The notes beneath the pieces are model-generated. The model had not been told where the DNA came from and ran no database searches. It saw only the letters and a list, made by a program, of their open reading frames with translations. From assembly GCF_000308595.1 (NCBI RefSeq), contig NZ_BAGA01000070.1, positions 62,001 to 126,000 of the forward strand: a stretch of DNA of 64,000 nt, in the 5' to 3' direction. This DNA comes from Nocardia higoensis NBRC 100133 (lineage in GTDB: Bacteria; Actinomycetota; Actinomycetes; Mycobacteriales; Mycobacteriaceae). The translations under genes and the position numbers were made by a program. This document shows positions 17,263-25,879 of the stretch, piece after piece (position 1 is the first letter of the stretch; each line of letters opens with the position of its first letter).

Positions 17263-18101
17263 GCGCTGTCGACGTGGAGTGGACAACGGTCCGCCGCTAC
17301 GAGGACGTCGAATACTCTCGCACCGAGGACGGCATCGCCCGGATCATGATCTGTCGGCCCGAGGTGCACAACGCCTTCCGGCCGCAGACCCTGGTCGAGA
17401 TTTCGGACGCGCTGACCGATGCGCGGGAAGACCCCGAGATCGGCGTGATCGTACTGACCGGACAGGGCGACAAGGCGTTCTGTTCCGGCGGCGATCAGCG
17501 GGTGCGCGGCGACACCGGCTATCTGACCGACCCGGATCGCCCGGACGCGATAGGCCGTTTCCATGTGACCGATCTGCAGGTGCAGATCCGTCGGCTGCCC
17601 AAGCCTGTGGTCGCCATGGTCGCCGGATACGCGATCGGTGGCGGACATGTGCTGCAGATCGTTTGTGACCTGACGATCGCCGCCGACAACGCCCGTCTCG
17701 GCCAGGTCGGCCCACAGGTGGGCTCCTTCGACGGCGGATTCGGCGCGGGATTACTCGCGAACATGGTCGGGGCACGCAAGGCCAAAGAGATCTGGTTCCT
17801 GTGCCGGCAGTACGACGCGGCCGAAGCCCTCGAGATGGGACTGGTCAACACCGTCGTGCCGCTGGCACAGTTGGAGGCGGAGACGGTGGCCTGGTGTCGG
17901 CGGATGATGGAGCTCTCGCCGATGGCGCTGCGCCTGATGAAGGCGAGCTTCCATGCGGCCGAGGACGGCCTGGCCGGCATCCAGCAACTGGCACACGACA
18001 CCAACCTCCTCTTCTATGCCACCGAGGAGGCGAAGGAAGGGCGCGAGGCATTCAAGGCCAAGCGCACGCCGCGGTTCGACCGATTCCCCCGCCGGGCATG
18101 A
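17259..18101 (+). CDS. BadI/MenB-type ring-cleaving (or ring-forming) crotonase
   Basis: 280 residues of the crotonase superfamily. The hallmark FCSGGDQ (75-80), [20 protein letters not shown] and [10 protein letters not shown] with D158 place it with MenB and BadI rather than ordinary enoyl-CoA hydratases. BadI hydrolyses 2-ketocyclohexanecarboxyl-CoA to pimelyl-CoA, the reverse-Dieckmann reaction related to MenB. The gene overlaps the BadH-like gene by 4 bp, so a ring-opening role is more likely than menaquinone synthesis. The N-terminus, with [13 protein letters not shown], is MenB-like. A second homologue closer to BadI is at 25880. Confidence 0.82.
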   Translation: MSAVDVEWTTVRRYEDVEYSRTEDGIARIMICRPEVHNAFRPQTLVEISDALTDAREDPEIGVIVLTGQGDKAFCSGGDQRVRGDTGYLTDPDRPDAIGRFHVTDLQVQIRRLPKPVVAMVAGYAIGGGHVLQIVCDLTIAADNARLGQVGPQVGSFDGGFGAGLLANMVGARKAKEIWFLCRQYDAAEALEMGLVNTVVPLAQLEAETVAWCRRMMELSPMALRLMKASFHAAEDGLAGIQQLAHDTNLLFYATEEAKEGREAFKAKRTPRFDRFPRRA

Positions 18102-18117
18102 CGAGAGGTTTCTCCAG

Positions 18118-19161
18118 GTGACGACCTTCGGTGTGAACGCGTTCGGTGTCGGCCGGGGCAGGCAGCGATTCGAGTCGATGGCCGAACTGGCGCGCGAAGC
18201 CGAGGAGATCGGGTGCGCTGCGGTGTGGACGAGCGAGCTCTACAGCCGCTCGGCCACCATCCCGATGGCGGCTATCGCGGCGGGCACGAGCACCATTGCC
18301 ATCGGTTCCAATATCGCCTACGGAGTCGGGCGCAGCCCGCTGATGTGGGCGGCCGAGGCGCGCGACCTCGACGAACTGTCCGGTGGCCGGATCATTCTCG
18401 GGCTCGGAAACGGCACTCCGACGATGATGAATGCCTGGCACGGGGTCAATGGGGAAGCGCCCGCGGCCCGGATGGCCGAACTGCTGACCGTGCTCAAGGC
18501 GCTGTGGCGCTTACACGAGGGGCCGGTGCATCACGACGGCCGGTTCTATCAGGTGCACGTGGTGCCGACGGCCGAGGTGCCCGAGCCGGTGCGGCCGGAG
18601 ATACCGATCTGGATCGCCGGGGTCAATCCGCTGATGCTTCGGACTGCCGGGCAGTACGCCGACGGGTTGATCGGCCATCCGATGTTCACCGCGGAGTACG
18701 TGGGTGGTCCGGTGGCCGAGCAGCTCGCGGCGGGCGCTGCTCGCGCGGGGCGCGATCCGGGCACGGTAACGGTGATGGGCATCCGCATGTGCGCGCTCGA
18801 TGAGGACGTCGATATCGCTCGCAGGCAAGCTGCTTACGCCATCGGGCAGTACGCCGCCTCCCACGTCTACGACCGGCTGTTCGAACTGCATGGATGGAGT
18901 GCGCATCAGCAGCGCATCCGGCAGGCGGCTCGCGAACGCGACCACGATGCACTCATCGGCGCGGTTACCGACGAGATGATCGACACCATCGCCATCGCCT
19001 GCCGACCGGACGATTTCCCCGCGGCGCTCGCCCGCATTCCGGCGGGCTTCGATCACCTCGACCTCATCGCGCCGCCGTGGGGGCTGACCGACGCGCAGAC
19101 CCGGGTCACCAATACCGCGATTCTCGCCGGTCTGCGGCAGCACTTGGCCGCTACGGTCTGA
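18118..19161 (+). CDS. LLM-class (F420-dependent type) oxidoreductase
   Basis: 347 residues of the luciferase-like monooxygenase superfamily: FESMAELAREAEEIGCAAVW, IAIGSNIAYGVGRSP, ARDLDELSGGRIILGLGNGT and PIWIAGVNPLMLRTAGQYAD are typical of actinobacterial F420-dependent members. It starts at GTG 18118, 16 bp after the BadI-like stop, with GAGAGG upstream. Known members reduce or oxidise hydroxy/keto groups or act as FMN monooxygenases; the cofactor cannot be fixed from sequence alone. It probably modifies a pathway ketone or alcohol. Confidence 0.82.
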   Translation: MTTFGVNAFGVGRGRQRFESMAELAREAEEIGCAAVWTSELYSRSATIPMAAIAAGTSTIAIGSNIAYGVGRSPLMWAAEARDLDELSGGRIILGLGNGTPTMMNAWHGVNGEAPAARMAELLTVLKALWRLHEGPVHHDGRFYQVHVVPTAEVPEPVRPEIPIWIAGVNPLMLRTAGQYADGLIGHPMFTAEYVGGPVAEQLAAGAARAGRDPGTVTVMGIRMCALDEDVDIARRQAAYAIGQYAASHVYDRLFELHGWSAHQQRIRQAARERDHDALIGAVTDEMIDTIAIACRPDDFPAALARIPAGFDHLDLIAPPWGLTDAQTRVTNTAILAGLRQHLAATV

Positions 19162-19167
19162 CCGGGG

Positions 19168-19189
19168 GGACGGGCACATCTGCCCGTCC
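19168..19189. terminator. bidirectional hairpin terminator
   Basis: GGACGGGCA pairs with TGCCCGTCC (9 bp, 4-base loop) in the 37-bp gap between the convergent LLM oxidoreductase (stop 19161) and GntR regulator (stop 19199). Confidence 0.65.
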
Positions 19190-19198
19190 TGTCGGTCC

Positions 19199-19972
19199 TC
19201 AGGAGGCGCCGAGATCGATCTCGGTGCGCTGCTCGACCTGGACCACGGCCTCGGCGTAGCCGTGCACGTGCTTGTTCATCCGGCGCGTCGCTACGGCGGG
19301 ATCGCCGGCCCTGATCGCGTCGGTGATCGTCTTGTGGGCCCGGTAGGTCGTCTTGCGCACGTCGTCGTCGACGAACGCTTGGTTCTCGGTCGAGCTGTAG
19401 ATGGCCTTCGACAGCGCGGTCATGAATCCGGTGAGCAGCTCGTTGTGGCTTGCGGTCGCGACCGCGAGGTGCCACTCCACGTTGGCCTGCAGGAAGTCCT
19501 CGAGCGGCAGCGTGAGATCTCCGATGGCGATATTGGCGGCATCGAGCGCGGCGAGATCCTCTTCGGTGCGGTACTTGGCCGCCAGGCCGGCGCAGGCGGG
19601 CTCGATCGCCTCCCGGGTCTCCAGCAGAGCGGTCAGCCGCAACTGCTGGCCGCGGATCAGCAAGCTGACCGAGGTGGCGACGGAGTCGCCGCCGGGCTGC
19701 TGCACGAAGGCGCCACCGGAGCGGCCGGTCTTGATCACGATGAGGCCCTGTACCTCGAGGATCCGCAGCGCCTCACGGACGGTGGTGCGGCTCATCTGGG
19801 TCTGGACGACCAGTTCACGTTCCGGCGGCAGGGCGGTGCCGGAGGGGAATTCGCCGCGCAGGATACGCTCGCGCAGTTCGTTGGCGAGGACGTCGGATGC
19901 CTTGGGTACCTGCATCGGTTGCAACCGGACCGGCTGGCGCGCCGTCATGCCAGGCGAGGGCGACTCGACCAT
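19199..19972 (-). CDS. GntR-family (FadR subfamily) transcriptional regulator, likely master repressor
   Basis: 257 residues from the ATG at 19972. The N-terminal winged helix-turn-helix (about 20-85) has LANELRERILRGEFPSG, LPPERELVVQ and MSRTTVREALRILEVQGLI; the C-terminus is an all-helical FCD ligand domain (about 105-250) with HLAVATASHNELL. FCD regulators of catabolic genes usually respond to an acid or acyl-CoA. Two TTGGTC-type palindromes flank its start (19991 and 20053), so it probably represses itself and the divergent crotonase operon. The same motif recurs before most catabolic operons here. An upstream start (20062) is in frame but would put one operator inside the gene. Confidence 0.9.
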   Translation of the reverse strand: MVESPSPGMTARQPVRLQPMQVPKASDVLANELRERILRGEFPSGTALPPERELVVQTQMSRTTVREALRILEVQGLIVIKTGRSGGAFVQQPGGDSVATSVSLLIRGQQLRLTALLETREAIEPACAGLAAKYRTEEDLAALDAANIAIGDLTLPLEDFLQANVEWHLAVATASHNELLTGFMTALSKAIYSSTENQAFVDDDVRKTTYRAHKTITDAIRAGDPAVATRRMNKHVHGYAEAVVQVEQRTEIDLGAS

Positions 19973-19990
19973 TACCACCTGCTTTCTGCA

Positions 19991-20008
19991 TTTGGTCTTA
20001 CCTAAATC
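19991..20008. promoter_or_regulatory. FadR/GntR-like operator (site 5)
   Basis: ATTTGGTCTTACCTAAAT lies 19-36 bp upstream of the GntR start codon at 19972. The left arm is perfect and the right half is ACCTAAA. The position suits autorepression. Confidence 0.6.
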
Positions 20009-20052
20009 TACCAGGTGGTAGGCCAGGGAAGCGACTTGACATGCAACTATAC

Positions 20053-20069
20053 TTTTGGTCATACCAAAA
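20053..20069. promoter_or_regulatory. FadR/GntR-like operator, perfect palindrome (site 6)
   Basis: TTTTGGTCATACCAAAA, two perfect 7-bp arms around CAT, between the GntR gene and the divergent enoyl-CoA hydratase operon starting at 20156. Together with the site at 4050 it is the best copy of the motif in the window. Confidence 0.68.
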
Positions 20070-20155
20070 TAATGGTTGACTCAAACTTCGGTCGAGTCTA
20101 GTTTGCAGGGAGGGAAGGCCGGCGACCGGCGAGGATTCAGCGAGATGAGGGCGAC

Positions 20156-20938
20156 ATGACGGACCGGGCCGCAGAGGTGGTCACGTGGGAGACCGTGCAA
20201 CCGGGAATCACCGTGGTACGGATGCAGCGTCCACCGGCCAATGCGCTGGGTGTGCCGCTGCTCGAGGGGCTGCACGCCGCGATGGACGCCGCGGAGAAGG
20301 CGGGAGATGTCAAGGTGATGGTGATCGCCTCGGCGCTGCCGAAATACTTCGCGGCCGGTGCCGATATCAAACATCTGTCGTCGATCGATGCGGCAGCGTT
20401 CACCGCTTACGGCGACCTCATGCGCCAAGTCAACGATCGGCTTGCGGCCGCGCCCTGGATCTCGGTCGCCGCGGTCGACGGCGCCGCTCTCGGCGGCGGG
20501 CTGGAACTCGCGATGGCGGCCACCCTGCGCGTGGCGGGAGCCGGCGCCCGGTTCGGACTGCCCGAGGTCAAGCTCGGTCTCATCCCCGGCGCAGGCGGAA
20601 CCCAACGCCTGCCTCGCCTGGTCGGCCGGGGTAGGGCGCTCGACATCATGCTCACAGCGCGCCAGGTCGGCGCGGAGGAGGCCTATCGGATCGGATTGGC
20701 CGACCGGCTGACCGACGGCGACGTTCTCGACGCCGCACTGGAGCTCGCTGTCGAGTTGCTCGGCCCGTCGCTGCCCGCGCAGCTGGCGGTGATCCGCACA
20801 GTGGACGCTGCCGGTGACCTTCCGCTGGCGGAGGGTGCCCGTTATGAGGTCGAGCAGATCCAGTCACTGTTCGAGGAGGGGGAGGCGGCCGAGGGCATCA
20901 CCGCTTTCGTCGAAAAGCGCACCCCCGATTTCCGCTGA
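20156..20938 (+). CDS. enoyl-CoA hydratase (possible BadK-like ring hydratase)
   Basis: 260 residues of the crotonase family with both catalytic glutamates: E117 in [10 protein letters not shown] and E137 in [20 protein letters not shown]. It is therefore a real hydratase, unlike the next two genes. The [15 protein letters not shown] form is shared with BadK, which hydrates cyclohex-1-ene-1-carboxyl-CoA to the BadH substrate; many ordinary enoyl-CoA hydratases also have it. It is first in an operon of three crotonases, a kinase-like gene and a lipocalin-like gene, divergent from the GntR regulator. Confidence 0.88.
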   Translation: MTDRAAEVVTWETVQPGITVVRMQRPPANALGVPLLEGLHAAMDAAEKAGDVKVMVIASALPKYFAAGADIKHLSSIDAAAFTAYGDLMRQVNDRLAAAPWISVAAVDGAALGGGLELAMAATLRVAGAGARFGLPEVKLGLIPGAGGTQRLPRLVGRGRALDIMLTARQVGAEEAYRIGLADRLTDGDVLDAALELAVELLGPSLPAQLAVIRTVDAAGDLPLAEGARYEVEQIQSLFEEGEAAEGITAFVEKRTPDFR

Positions 20939-20955
20939 TCGCAGAGGAGACTGTT

Positions 20956-21765
20956 GTGAAGACACTGGACGATGGATTCGAGACGCTGCTCGTGGAGGAA
21001 GTGCGGCCGGGAATCGTGGTGGTGACGCTGAATCGGCCCGACCGCTACAACGCGATGACCAACACCATGTTCGTCGAACTGGAGCGCCTCGCCTGGGGGC
21101 TGGAATCCGAAGACAGCTGCCGCGTCGTGGTGCTGACCGGCGCGGGCCGGGCGTTCTGCTCGGGCTACGACCTCGCCGACGCCGACGCCCTGCCGAATCT
21201 GGGTGCGCTCGGCATGCTCGACCAACAGGAGCGCGCCGCCCGTGCGCTGAGCGCGATCCGTTCGCTGCGCGTTCCGGTCATCGCAGCTGTGAACGGGCCG
21301 GCCGCCGGGGGTGGGCTCGCGCTGGCGCTCGCGGCGGACATCAGACTCGCAGGCCGTGCGGCCAAGTTCAACGCGGCGTTTGTGCGCATCGGGCTGTCCG
21401 CCGGTGATCTCGGCACCTCCTGGCTGCTGACGCGGCTGATCGGCCCGGCCAAGACCAGCGAGATCTGCTTCACCGGACGGATCGTGGAGGCACAGGAGGC
21501 GGGCGAGCTCGGCATCGTCAATTCGGTGCACGAGGACGATGTGGTCGCCGCGGCGCTGGCGCTGGCCGAGCAGATCGTCGCGAATTCGCCCGGTGGCGTG
21601 CAGCTGTCCAAGCGCGCCCTGCAGGCCAACCTCGAGGTCGGCTCCTATGCCACCGCCCTCGAACTCGAGAACCGGGGACAGGCGCTACTCACCCGCAGCC
21701 CGGATATGGCCGAGGCGTTGAACGCGTTCAAGGAAAAGCGTGTTCCGCAGTTCCAGGGCAACTGA
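20956..21765 (+). CDS. crotonase-family protein lacking both hydratase glutamates (copy 1)
   Basis: 269 residues, normal crotonase length, starting at GTG 20956. The oxyanion-hole motifs are kept (FCSGYDL and GPAAGGGLALALAADI), but the two hydratase glutamates are replaced by A122 and F142. D151 lies in GLSAGDLGTSW. It may be an isomerase, hydrolase or other CoA-ester enzyme rather than a hydratase. The next gene is a tandem paralogue with the same substitutions, and both share the C-terminal ELENRGQALLTR block. The reaction is unknown. Confidence 0.85.
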   Translation: MKTLDDGFETLLVEEVRPGIVVVTLNRPDRYNAMTNTMFVELERLAWGLESEDSCRVVVLTGAGRAFCSGYDLADADALPNLGALGMLDQQERAARALSAIRSLRVPVIAAVNGPAAGGGLALALAADIRLAGRAAKFNAAFVRIGLSAGDLGTSWLLTRLIGPAKTSEICFTGRIVEAQEAGELGIVNSVHEDDVVAAALALAEQIVANSPGGVQLSKRALQANLEVGSYATALELENRGQALLTRSPDMAEALNAFKEKRVPQFQGN

Positions 21766-21798
21766 AACCTCCCGCGACACCAGCAGACAGGCTGCGAC

Positions 21799-22611
21799 AT
21801 GACCATCGATTTCCCCGCACTCGAGACGCTGACCTTCGAGGAGGCCGAACCGGGAATCGGGATACTACGGATCAACCGTCCGGACCGCATGAACTCCCAG
21901 ACGGTGCGAATGTTCCACGAATATCTGGCGGCGGGCCGGGCACTGCGCGACAGCGGCTTGCGCGCGCTGATCGTCACCGGGGCCGGTGAGCGTGCGTTCT
22001 GCGCCGGCTTCGACCTCGACGAGATCCATGTCATCACCGAGATGGGGGTGCGGGAATTCCTGAAGTTCCAGGAGGTCGCGACCGGAGGCATCCAGTCGAT
22101 CCGGCATCTGCCCTTCCCCGTGATCGCCGCCGTCCACGGTCCGGCCACCGGCGGTGGGCTGGCGCTGGCGTTGGCGTGCGACATCCGCATGGCGGCGCCG
22201 ACGCTGAAGATGAGCGCCGCATTCGTGAAGGTCGGCCTGTCCATCGGCGAGCTGGGCACCTCGTTCAACCTCGCCCGGCTGGTGGGTCCGGCCCGGGCGG
22301 CCGAGATCGGTTACACCGGCCGCATCGTCGAGGCCGAGGAGGCCTTGCGCATCGGACTGGTCAATCATGTGTTCCCCGCCGACCAGTTGCTGACCGAGTC
22401 GCTGGCGATGGCCCGCACGATCGCGAAGAATTCACCCGGCGGTGTGCGGATGTCCAAGCGTGCCATCCAACGCAATGCCGAGATCGGTTCCTATGAGGCA
22501 GCACTCGAGCTGGAGAACCGTGGCCAAGCGCTGCTGACCCGGACCGATGACATGCCCGAAGCGCTGGCGGCCTTCAAGGAGAAGCGCCTGCCCGAGTTCA
22601 CCGGCCGGTGA
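21799..22611 (+). CDS. crotonase-family protein lacking both hydratase glutamates (copy 2)
   Basis: 270 residues, clearly a tandem duplicate of the previous gene: FCAGFDLDEI, GPATGGGLALALACDI and GLSIGELGTSF occupy the same positions, and the C-terminal LENRGQALLTR is shared. A122 and F142 again replace the catalytic glutamates; E151 here stands where D151 is in copy 1, and could be a new catalytic residue. It overlaps the following kinase-like gene by 4 bp (GTGA). Retention of two copies suggests two substrates or a heteromer. Confidence 0.85.
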   Translation: MTIDFPALETLTFEEAEPGIGILRINRPDRMNSQTVRMFHEYLAAGRALRDSGLRALIVTGAGERAFCAGFDLDEIHVITEMGVREFLKFQEVATGGIQSIRHLPFPVIAAVHGPATGGGLALALACDIRMAAPTLKMSAAFVKVGLSIGELGTSFNLARLVGPARAAEIGYTGRIVEAEEALRIGLVNHVFPADQLLTESLAMARTIAKNSPGGVRMSKRAIQRNAEIGSYEAALELENRGQALLTRTDDMPEALAAFKEKRLPEFTGR

Positions 22612-23660
22612 CCGCGTTGGCTTGGGACTGGACCTCGCAGACGCGCGGCGATCTGGCGCGATTCCTCGCAGACCGCGGAATCCTTGATGGCCCGATCACC
22701 ACCAGGGCTATCGGCGACGGCCACTCCAATCTGACCTTCCTCGTCGGTGACGGTACCCGGCAGGTGATCGTGCGCCGCCCGCCGCCGCCGCCGATTCCGC
22801 CCGGCGCGAACGACATGCTGCGCGAGGCGAAGCTGCTCACCGCGTTGCACTCGACAGCGGTGCCGGTGCCGGAGGTGCTCGCCGTCGCCGAGCAGGGCGA
22901 GGTGCTCGACGTCCCGTTCTACGTGATGAGTTTCGCGCGTGGCCCGGTGGTCACCAGCTGCACTCCCGCACCACTGGACACACCCGAACAGCGTCAGGCC
23001 GTGGGCAACGACCTGGTCGACACCCTCGCCGCGTTGCACGCCGTCGATTGGCGCGCCACAGGTCTGGAACGCATGGGGCGACCCGAGGGCTTCAATGCCA
23101 GGCACCTGCAGCGGATGCGCCGGCTGGTAGCCGACGACAACGGTGATCCGCCAGCGGAATTCGCCGATATCGATGCCTGGCTCGTGGCGAATACGCCACC
23201 GGAGTCGGGAGCGACGCTGGTGCACTGCGACTTCCGCATCGGCAATGTCGTGCTGGCTCCGGACACGCCCGGCCGTGTCGCGGCCGTTCTCGACTGGGAA
23301 CTCGCCACTATCGGTGATCCACTGCTGGACGTGGGCTATCTGCTCGCCACGGTTCCTGAGCCGGGGCGACCGATGAACCCCACTGCCGAACTCGGCGCCG
23401 CGATGCTCGAGCCCGGATATCCGTCCAAAGACGAACTGGCGCAGCGCTACAGCGTCCGCACCGGCCGCGACCTCACGAACGTCGCCTGGTACACGACGCT
23501 GGCGCTGTGGAAGCTGGCCGTGCTCTACGAGTACAGCCGCCGCCGGGTGCTCGACGGCATCGGTGACCCCTACTACGCCGATCCCGGACTGGTCCGGCGT
23601 TTCCTCGACGACGCCCGCCGCAGCGCGGGTATCGCGGAGGCCGACACAGTCCGCCGGTAG
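22608..23660 (+). CDS. APH/ACAD10-type phosphotransferase
   Basis: 350 residues of the aminoglycoside-phosphotransferase fold: HCDFRIGNVV is the catalytic HxDxxxxN loop and LDWELATIGDPLLDVGYL the metal-binding segment. Actinobacterial relatives lie in fatty-acid and sterol operons, and the homologous N-terminal domain of human ACAD10/11 phosphorylates 4-hydroxyacyl-CoAs. In this operon of crotonases it may phosphorylate a hydroxyacyl-CoA to allow removal of the hydroxyl group; that is inference. It starts at GTG 22608, overlapping the previous stop. Antibiotic resistance is unlikely from context. Confidence 0.83.
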   Translation: MTALAWDWTSQTRGDLARFLADRGILDGPITTRAIGDGHSNLTFLVGDGTRQVIVRRPPPPPIPPGANDMLREAKLLTALHSTAVPVPEVLAVAEQGEVLDVPFYVMSFARGPVVTSCTPAPLDTPEQRQAVGNDLVDTLAALHAVDWRATGLERMGRPEGFNARHLQRMRRLVADDNGDPPAEFADIDAWLVANTPPESGATLVHCDFRIGNVVLAPDTPGRVAAVLDWELATIGDPLLDVGYLLATVPEPGRPMNPTAELGAAMLEPGYPSKDELAQRYSVRTGRDLTNVAWYTTLALWKLAVLYEYSRRRVLDGIGDPYYADPGLVRRFLDDARRSAGIAEADTVRR

Positions 23661-23693
23661 CCCCGCGGGCGCATTCCACAACAAGGAGCATTC

Positions 23694-24725
23694 ATGGCGA
23701 TCACCCGAGAAGCGGCGGGAACCTTCCACGACCCCCTGGTCGGCCCGGACGAAACCGGCCTTCCCGATGGGTTCTTCGACCGGCTCATGTTCAACCTGCA
23801 TCCCGTCGACGCGTTGGCGCCATCGCTGATCACCGGCTTCGGCATCTACCCTGGCAAGGACACCTCCGACGGGTTCGTCGTCGTCTCCGACCGCGCCGAG
23901 CAGCGCAACCTGCGGTTCTCGACGGTGCTCGGCGTCGGCGGCCGCGCCGGGGCCGGACCACTGCGGGTGGAGGTCGTCGAACCGAACCGGGAGTGGCGGC
24001 TGCGCCTGGCGCCCAACGAGATCGACGTCGAGTTCGATCTCACCTGGCGCGCGCGGACCCCCGCCTGGTTCGGCACGATCGCGGTCACCAACGCTTCCAC
24101 GCAACGCACCTCCTTCGATCATCTCTTCCAATCCGGGCGGTACCAGGGCACCCTCACCATCGACGGCGCCGGCACCCGGGTGGACGGCTGGTACGGGCAG
24201 CGGGATCGTTCCCGCGGGGTGCGGACCATGTCCGGCGGTCAGGGCCTGCACATCTGGTATCAGGCGCAGTTCCCGGAGTTCGCCGTCGGCTTCCTGCTCG
24301 TCGAGACCCGCACACACGAGCGGCTGCTGCTCGAAGGGGCGATCATGGCAGAAGACGGCACCCTCGACCCGATCATCGATGTGCGGCACGCGCTCGAGTT
24401 CACCGACGGTCTGGACCTGATCGGCGGACAGGTCGAAGTGCGTACCGCCTCGGGGCGCAGGCATCTGATGCACGCCGACGCCGGTGTCGGCGGCGGTTAC
24501 ATGGCAGGCGCCGGATACGGTGGGCACCACGGGATCTCGCACGGGCTCGACCACATCGAGTCCGACCGCTACCCGCTGGACGGCTCGATCTCGCCGCGCA
24601 CCCTGGACTCGGCGTTGACCGACCGGCTGTGCGCCTTCGATCTGGACGGGGTGGCCGGGGTGGGCATTTTCGAGTTCGCGCTCTCGCGCAGCAACTCCTA
24701 CCGTTACCAGCCGTCGCTGCGCTGA
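23694..24725 (+). CDS. conserved hypothetical, AttH/CrtC-like lipocalin-fold protein
   Basis: 343 residues, no signal peptide or membrane segment. The central WYGQRDRSRGVR resembles the RDxSWG motif of AttH/CrtC-type double-lipocalin proteins (DUF7064/7065-like families), which often sit in actinobacterial lipid and sterol catabolic operons. Charged beta-rich repeats such as EVVEPNREWRLRLAPNEIDVE agree with a beta-barrel. AAGGAG lies 6 bp before the ATG. It is the last gene of the operon and is followed by a strong terminator. It may bind or isomerise a hydrophobic intermediate; no reaction can be assigned. Confidence 0.7.
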   Translation: MAITREAAGTFHDPLVGPDETGLPDGFFDRLMFNLHPVDALAPSLITGFGIYPGKDTSDGFVVVSDRAEQRNLRFSTVLGVGGRAGAGPLRVEVVEPNREWRLRLAPNEIDVEFDLTWRARTPAWFGTIAVTNASTQRTSFDHLFQSGRYQGTLTIDGAGTRVDGWYGQRDRSRGVRTMSGGQGLHIWYQAQFPEFAVGFLLVETRTHERLLLEGAIMAEDGTLDPIIDVRHALEFTDGLDLIGGQVEVRTASGRRHLMHADAGVGGGYMAGAGYGGHHGISHGLDHIESDRYPLDGSISPRTLDSALTDRLCAFDLDGVAGVGIFEFALSRSNSYRYQPSLR

Positions 24726-24739
24726 AATCGGCAGACGAA

Positions 24740-24774
24740 AAGGGGCGCATCCGATCGAATCGGATGCGCCCCTT
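24740..24774. terminator. strong bidirectional hairpin terminator
   Basis: A perfect 16-bp stem (24740-24755 with 24759-24774) and a 3-base loop, between the convergent genes ending at 24725 and 24791. AAAA precedes it on the plus strand, giving a U run for the minus-strand transcript, and CTTCTTC follows it. Confidence 0.85.
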
Positions 24775-24790
24775 CTTCGTGGTCGCCTGT

Positions 24791-25690
24791 TCACACCGTC
24801 CGCTGGGCCTTGCTGGCCTCGGATGCCGCCTTGCTGGTTTCCTTGATCTGCTGCCAGTCGGCATCGGTGAGCGAGTTGAGTCCGGCGAACGTGCCCGGTC
24901 CGGCCAGCATCTGACCGCCATCCATGGCGATGGTCTGGCCGGTCAGATAGTCGCACGCGTCCGAGAGCAGGAACATGGTGAGATTGGCCAGTTCCTCGAT
25001 GGTTCCGGTGCGCCCGGCCGGGATCTGGTCGGCCTGGGTGGCGCCCACCGAACTCTTGTCGGTGGGATTGAGCATCTCCCAGGCGTAGTCGGTGGGGATC
25101 GGCCCCGGGGCGACGGCGTTGACACGGATTCCGTACTTGGCCCACTCGACAGCCAGTGACATGGTCATCGAGTGCACGGCCGCTTTGGCCATCGCCGAAG
25201 GTACGACGAAGGCTGAACCGGTCCACACCCAGGTAGTGAGGGTGGACAGCACACTGCCGCGCAGGCCTTCGGCGATCCAGCGCTTGCCTGCGGCGTGAGT
25301 GGTGTGGAACGAACCGTTCATCACGGTGCCGGTGATCGCGGAGAAGGCGCGCGGGCTCAGGTCCTTGGTCTGGGCGATGAAGTTGGCCGCGGCGTTGTTG
25401 AGAACACCGGTCAGCGGGCCGTGCTCGGCCCAGATCCGGCCCATCGTCTCGTCGACGTTATCGTAGTCACGCACGTCGACGGTGTGATAGTGCACGGTTC
25501 CGGCACGTCCGCCCGAAGCTTCCTCCGCTGCTTCGGCCAGCACGGCCGCGCGGCGGCCCCAAAGGTGCACCTGCGCGCCGTGCTCGACCAGATGCCGGGC
25601 GACCCCGCGGCCGAGGCCGGTGCCACCGCCGGTGATCAGGATGCTCTTGCCGGACAGCAGATCCGAGGAGAATGTCGAGTGGGGGGTCAT
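24791..25690 (-). CDS. SDR, 2,4-dienoyl-CoA reductase-like
   Basis: 299 residues from the ATG at 25690. The cofactor loop is ITGGGTGLGRGVARHL. NNAAANF (98-104) and the absence of the usual YxxxK tyrosine (S165-A-M-A-K169) are features of peroxisomal/bacterial 2,4-dienoyl-CoA reductases, which carry serine or alanine at that place. The C-terminal LTGQTIAMDGGQ is standard. It probably removes a conjugated double bond in an unsaturated acyl-CoA, fitting a substrate with extra unsaturation. It is the downstream neighbour of the BadI-like gene, separated by a 189-bp gap. Confidence 0.8.
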   Translation of the reverse strand: MTPHSTFSSDLLSGKSILITGGGTGLGRGVARHLVEHGAQVHLWGRRAAVLAEAAEEASGGRAGTVHYHTVDVRDYDNVDETMGRIWAEHGPLTGVLNNAAANFIAQTKDLSPRAFSAITGTVMNGSFHTTHAAGKRWIAEGLRGSVLSTLTTWVWTGSAFVVPSAMAKAAVHSMTMSLAVEWAKYGIRVNAVAPGPIPTDYAWEMLNPTDKSSVGATQADQIPAGRTGTIEELANLTMFLLSDACDYLTGQTIAMDGGQMLAGPGTFAGLNSLTDADWQQIKETSKAASEASKAQRTV

Positions 25691-25879
25691 CGTGTACCTC
25701 GTTGTTCGATGCGGTAAGCCGGTGAACCGGTCACAGGCGGATGGTCTCGGCGATGGAGAGCGAACCCCTTCCGGAGGCGACACTCGTCGACGTGATCGGC
25801 CCCGCTGTCGCCGTACTCCTCGGGCAGCGAGACGCCCACCGCCGCCGCGAACCCACGCTGCTCCGAGGAGTGCCGCACC
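25691..25879 (-). pseudogene. possible acyl-CoA dehydrogenase N-terminal scrap
   Basis: The 189-bp gap between the BadI-like gene and the dienoyl-CoA reductase contains, on the minus strand, a frame reading GVSLPEEYGDSGADHVDE, which resembles the N-terminal PEEYGGSG signature of acyl-CoA dehydrogenases. No further ACAD sequence follows. It could be the remains of a deleted gene or chance. Confidence 0.3.

Noticed and set aside
17259..18101. Menaquinone-biosynthesis MenB
   Set aside because: The N-terminus is MenB-like, but the gene overlaps a BadH-like gene in a catabolic operon and no other men gene is nearby; kept as BadI/MenB type.
22608..23660. Aminoglycoside resistance kinase
   Set aside because: Fold and HxDxxxxN loop fit, but it overlaps a crotonase gene and resembles ACAD10-type kinases of lipid operons.
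22491..25226. A minus-strand frame of about 900 codons over the kinase-like and lipocalin-like genes
   Set aside because: Antisense shadow; it also crosses the strong terminator at 24740-24774 and part of the dienoyl-CoA reductase gene.
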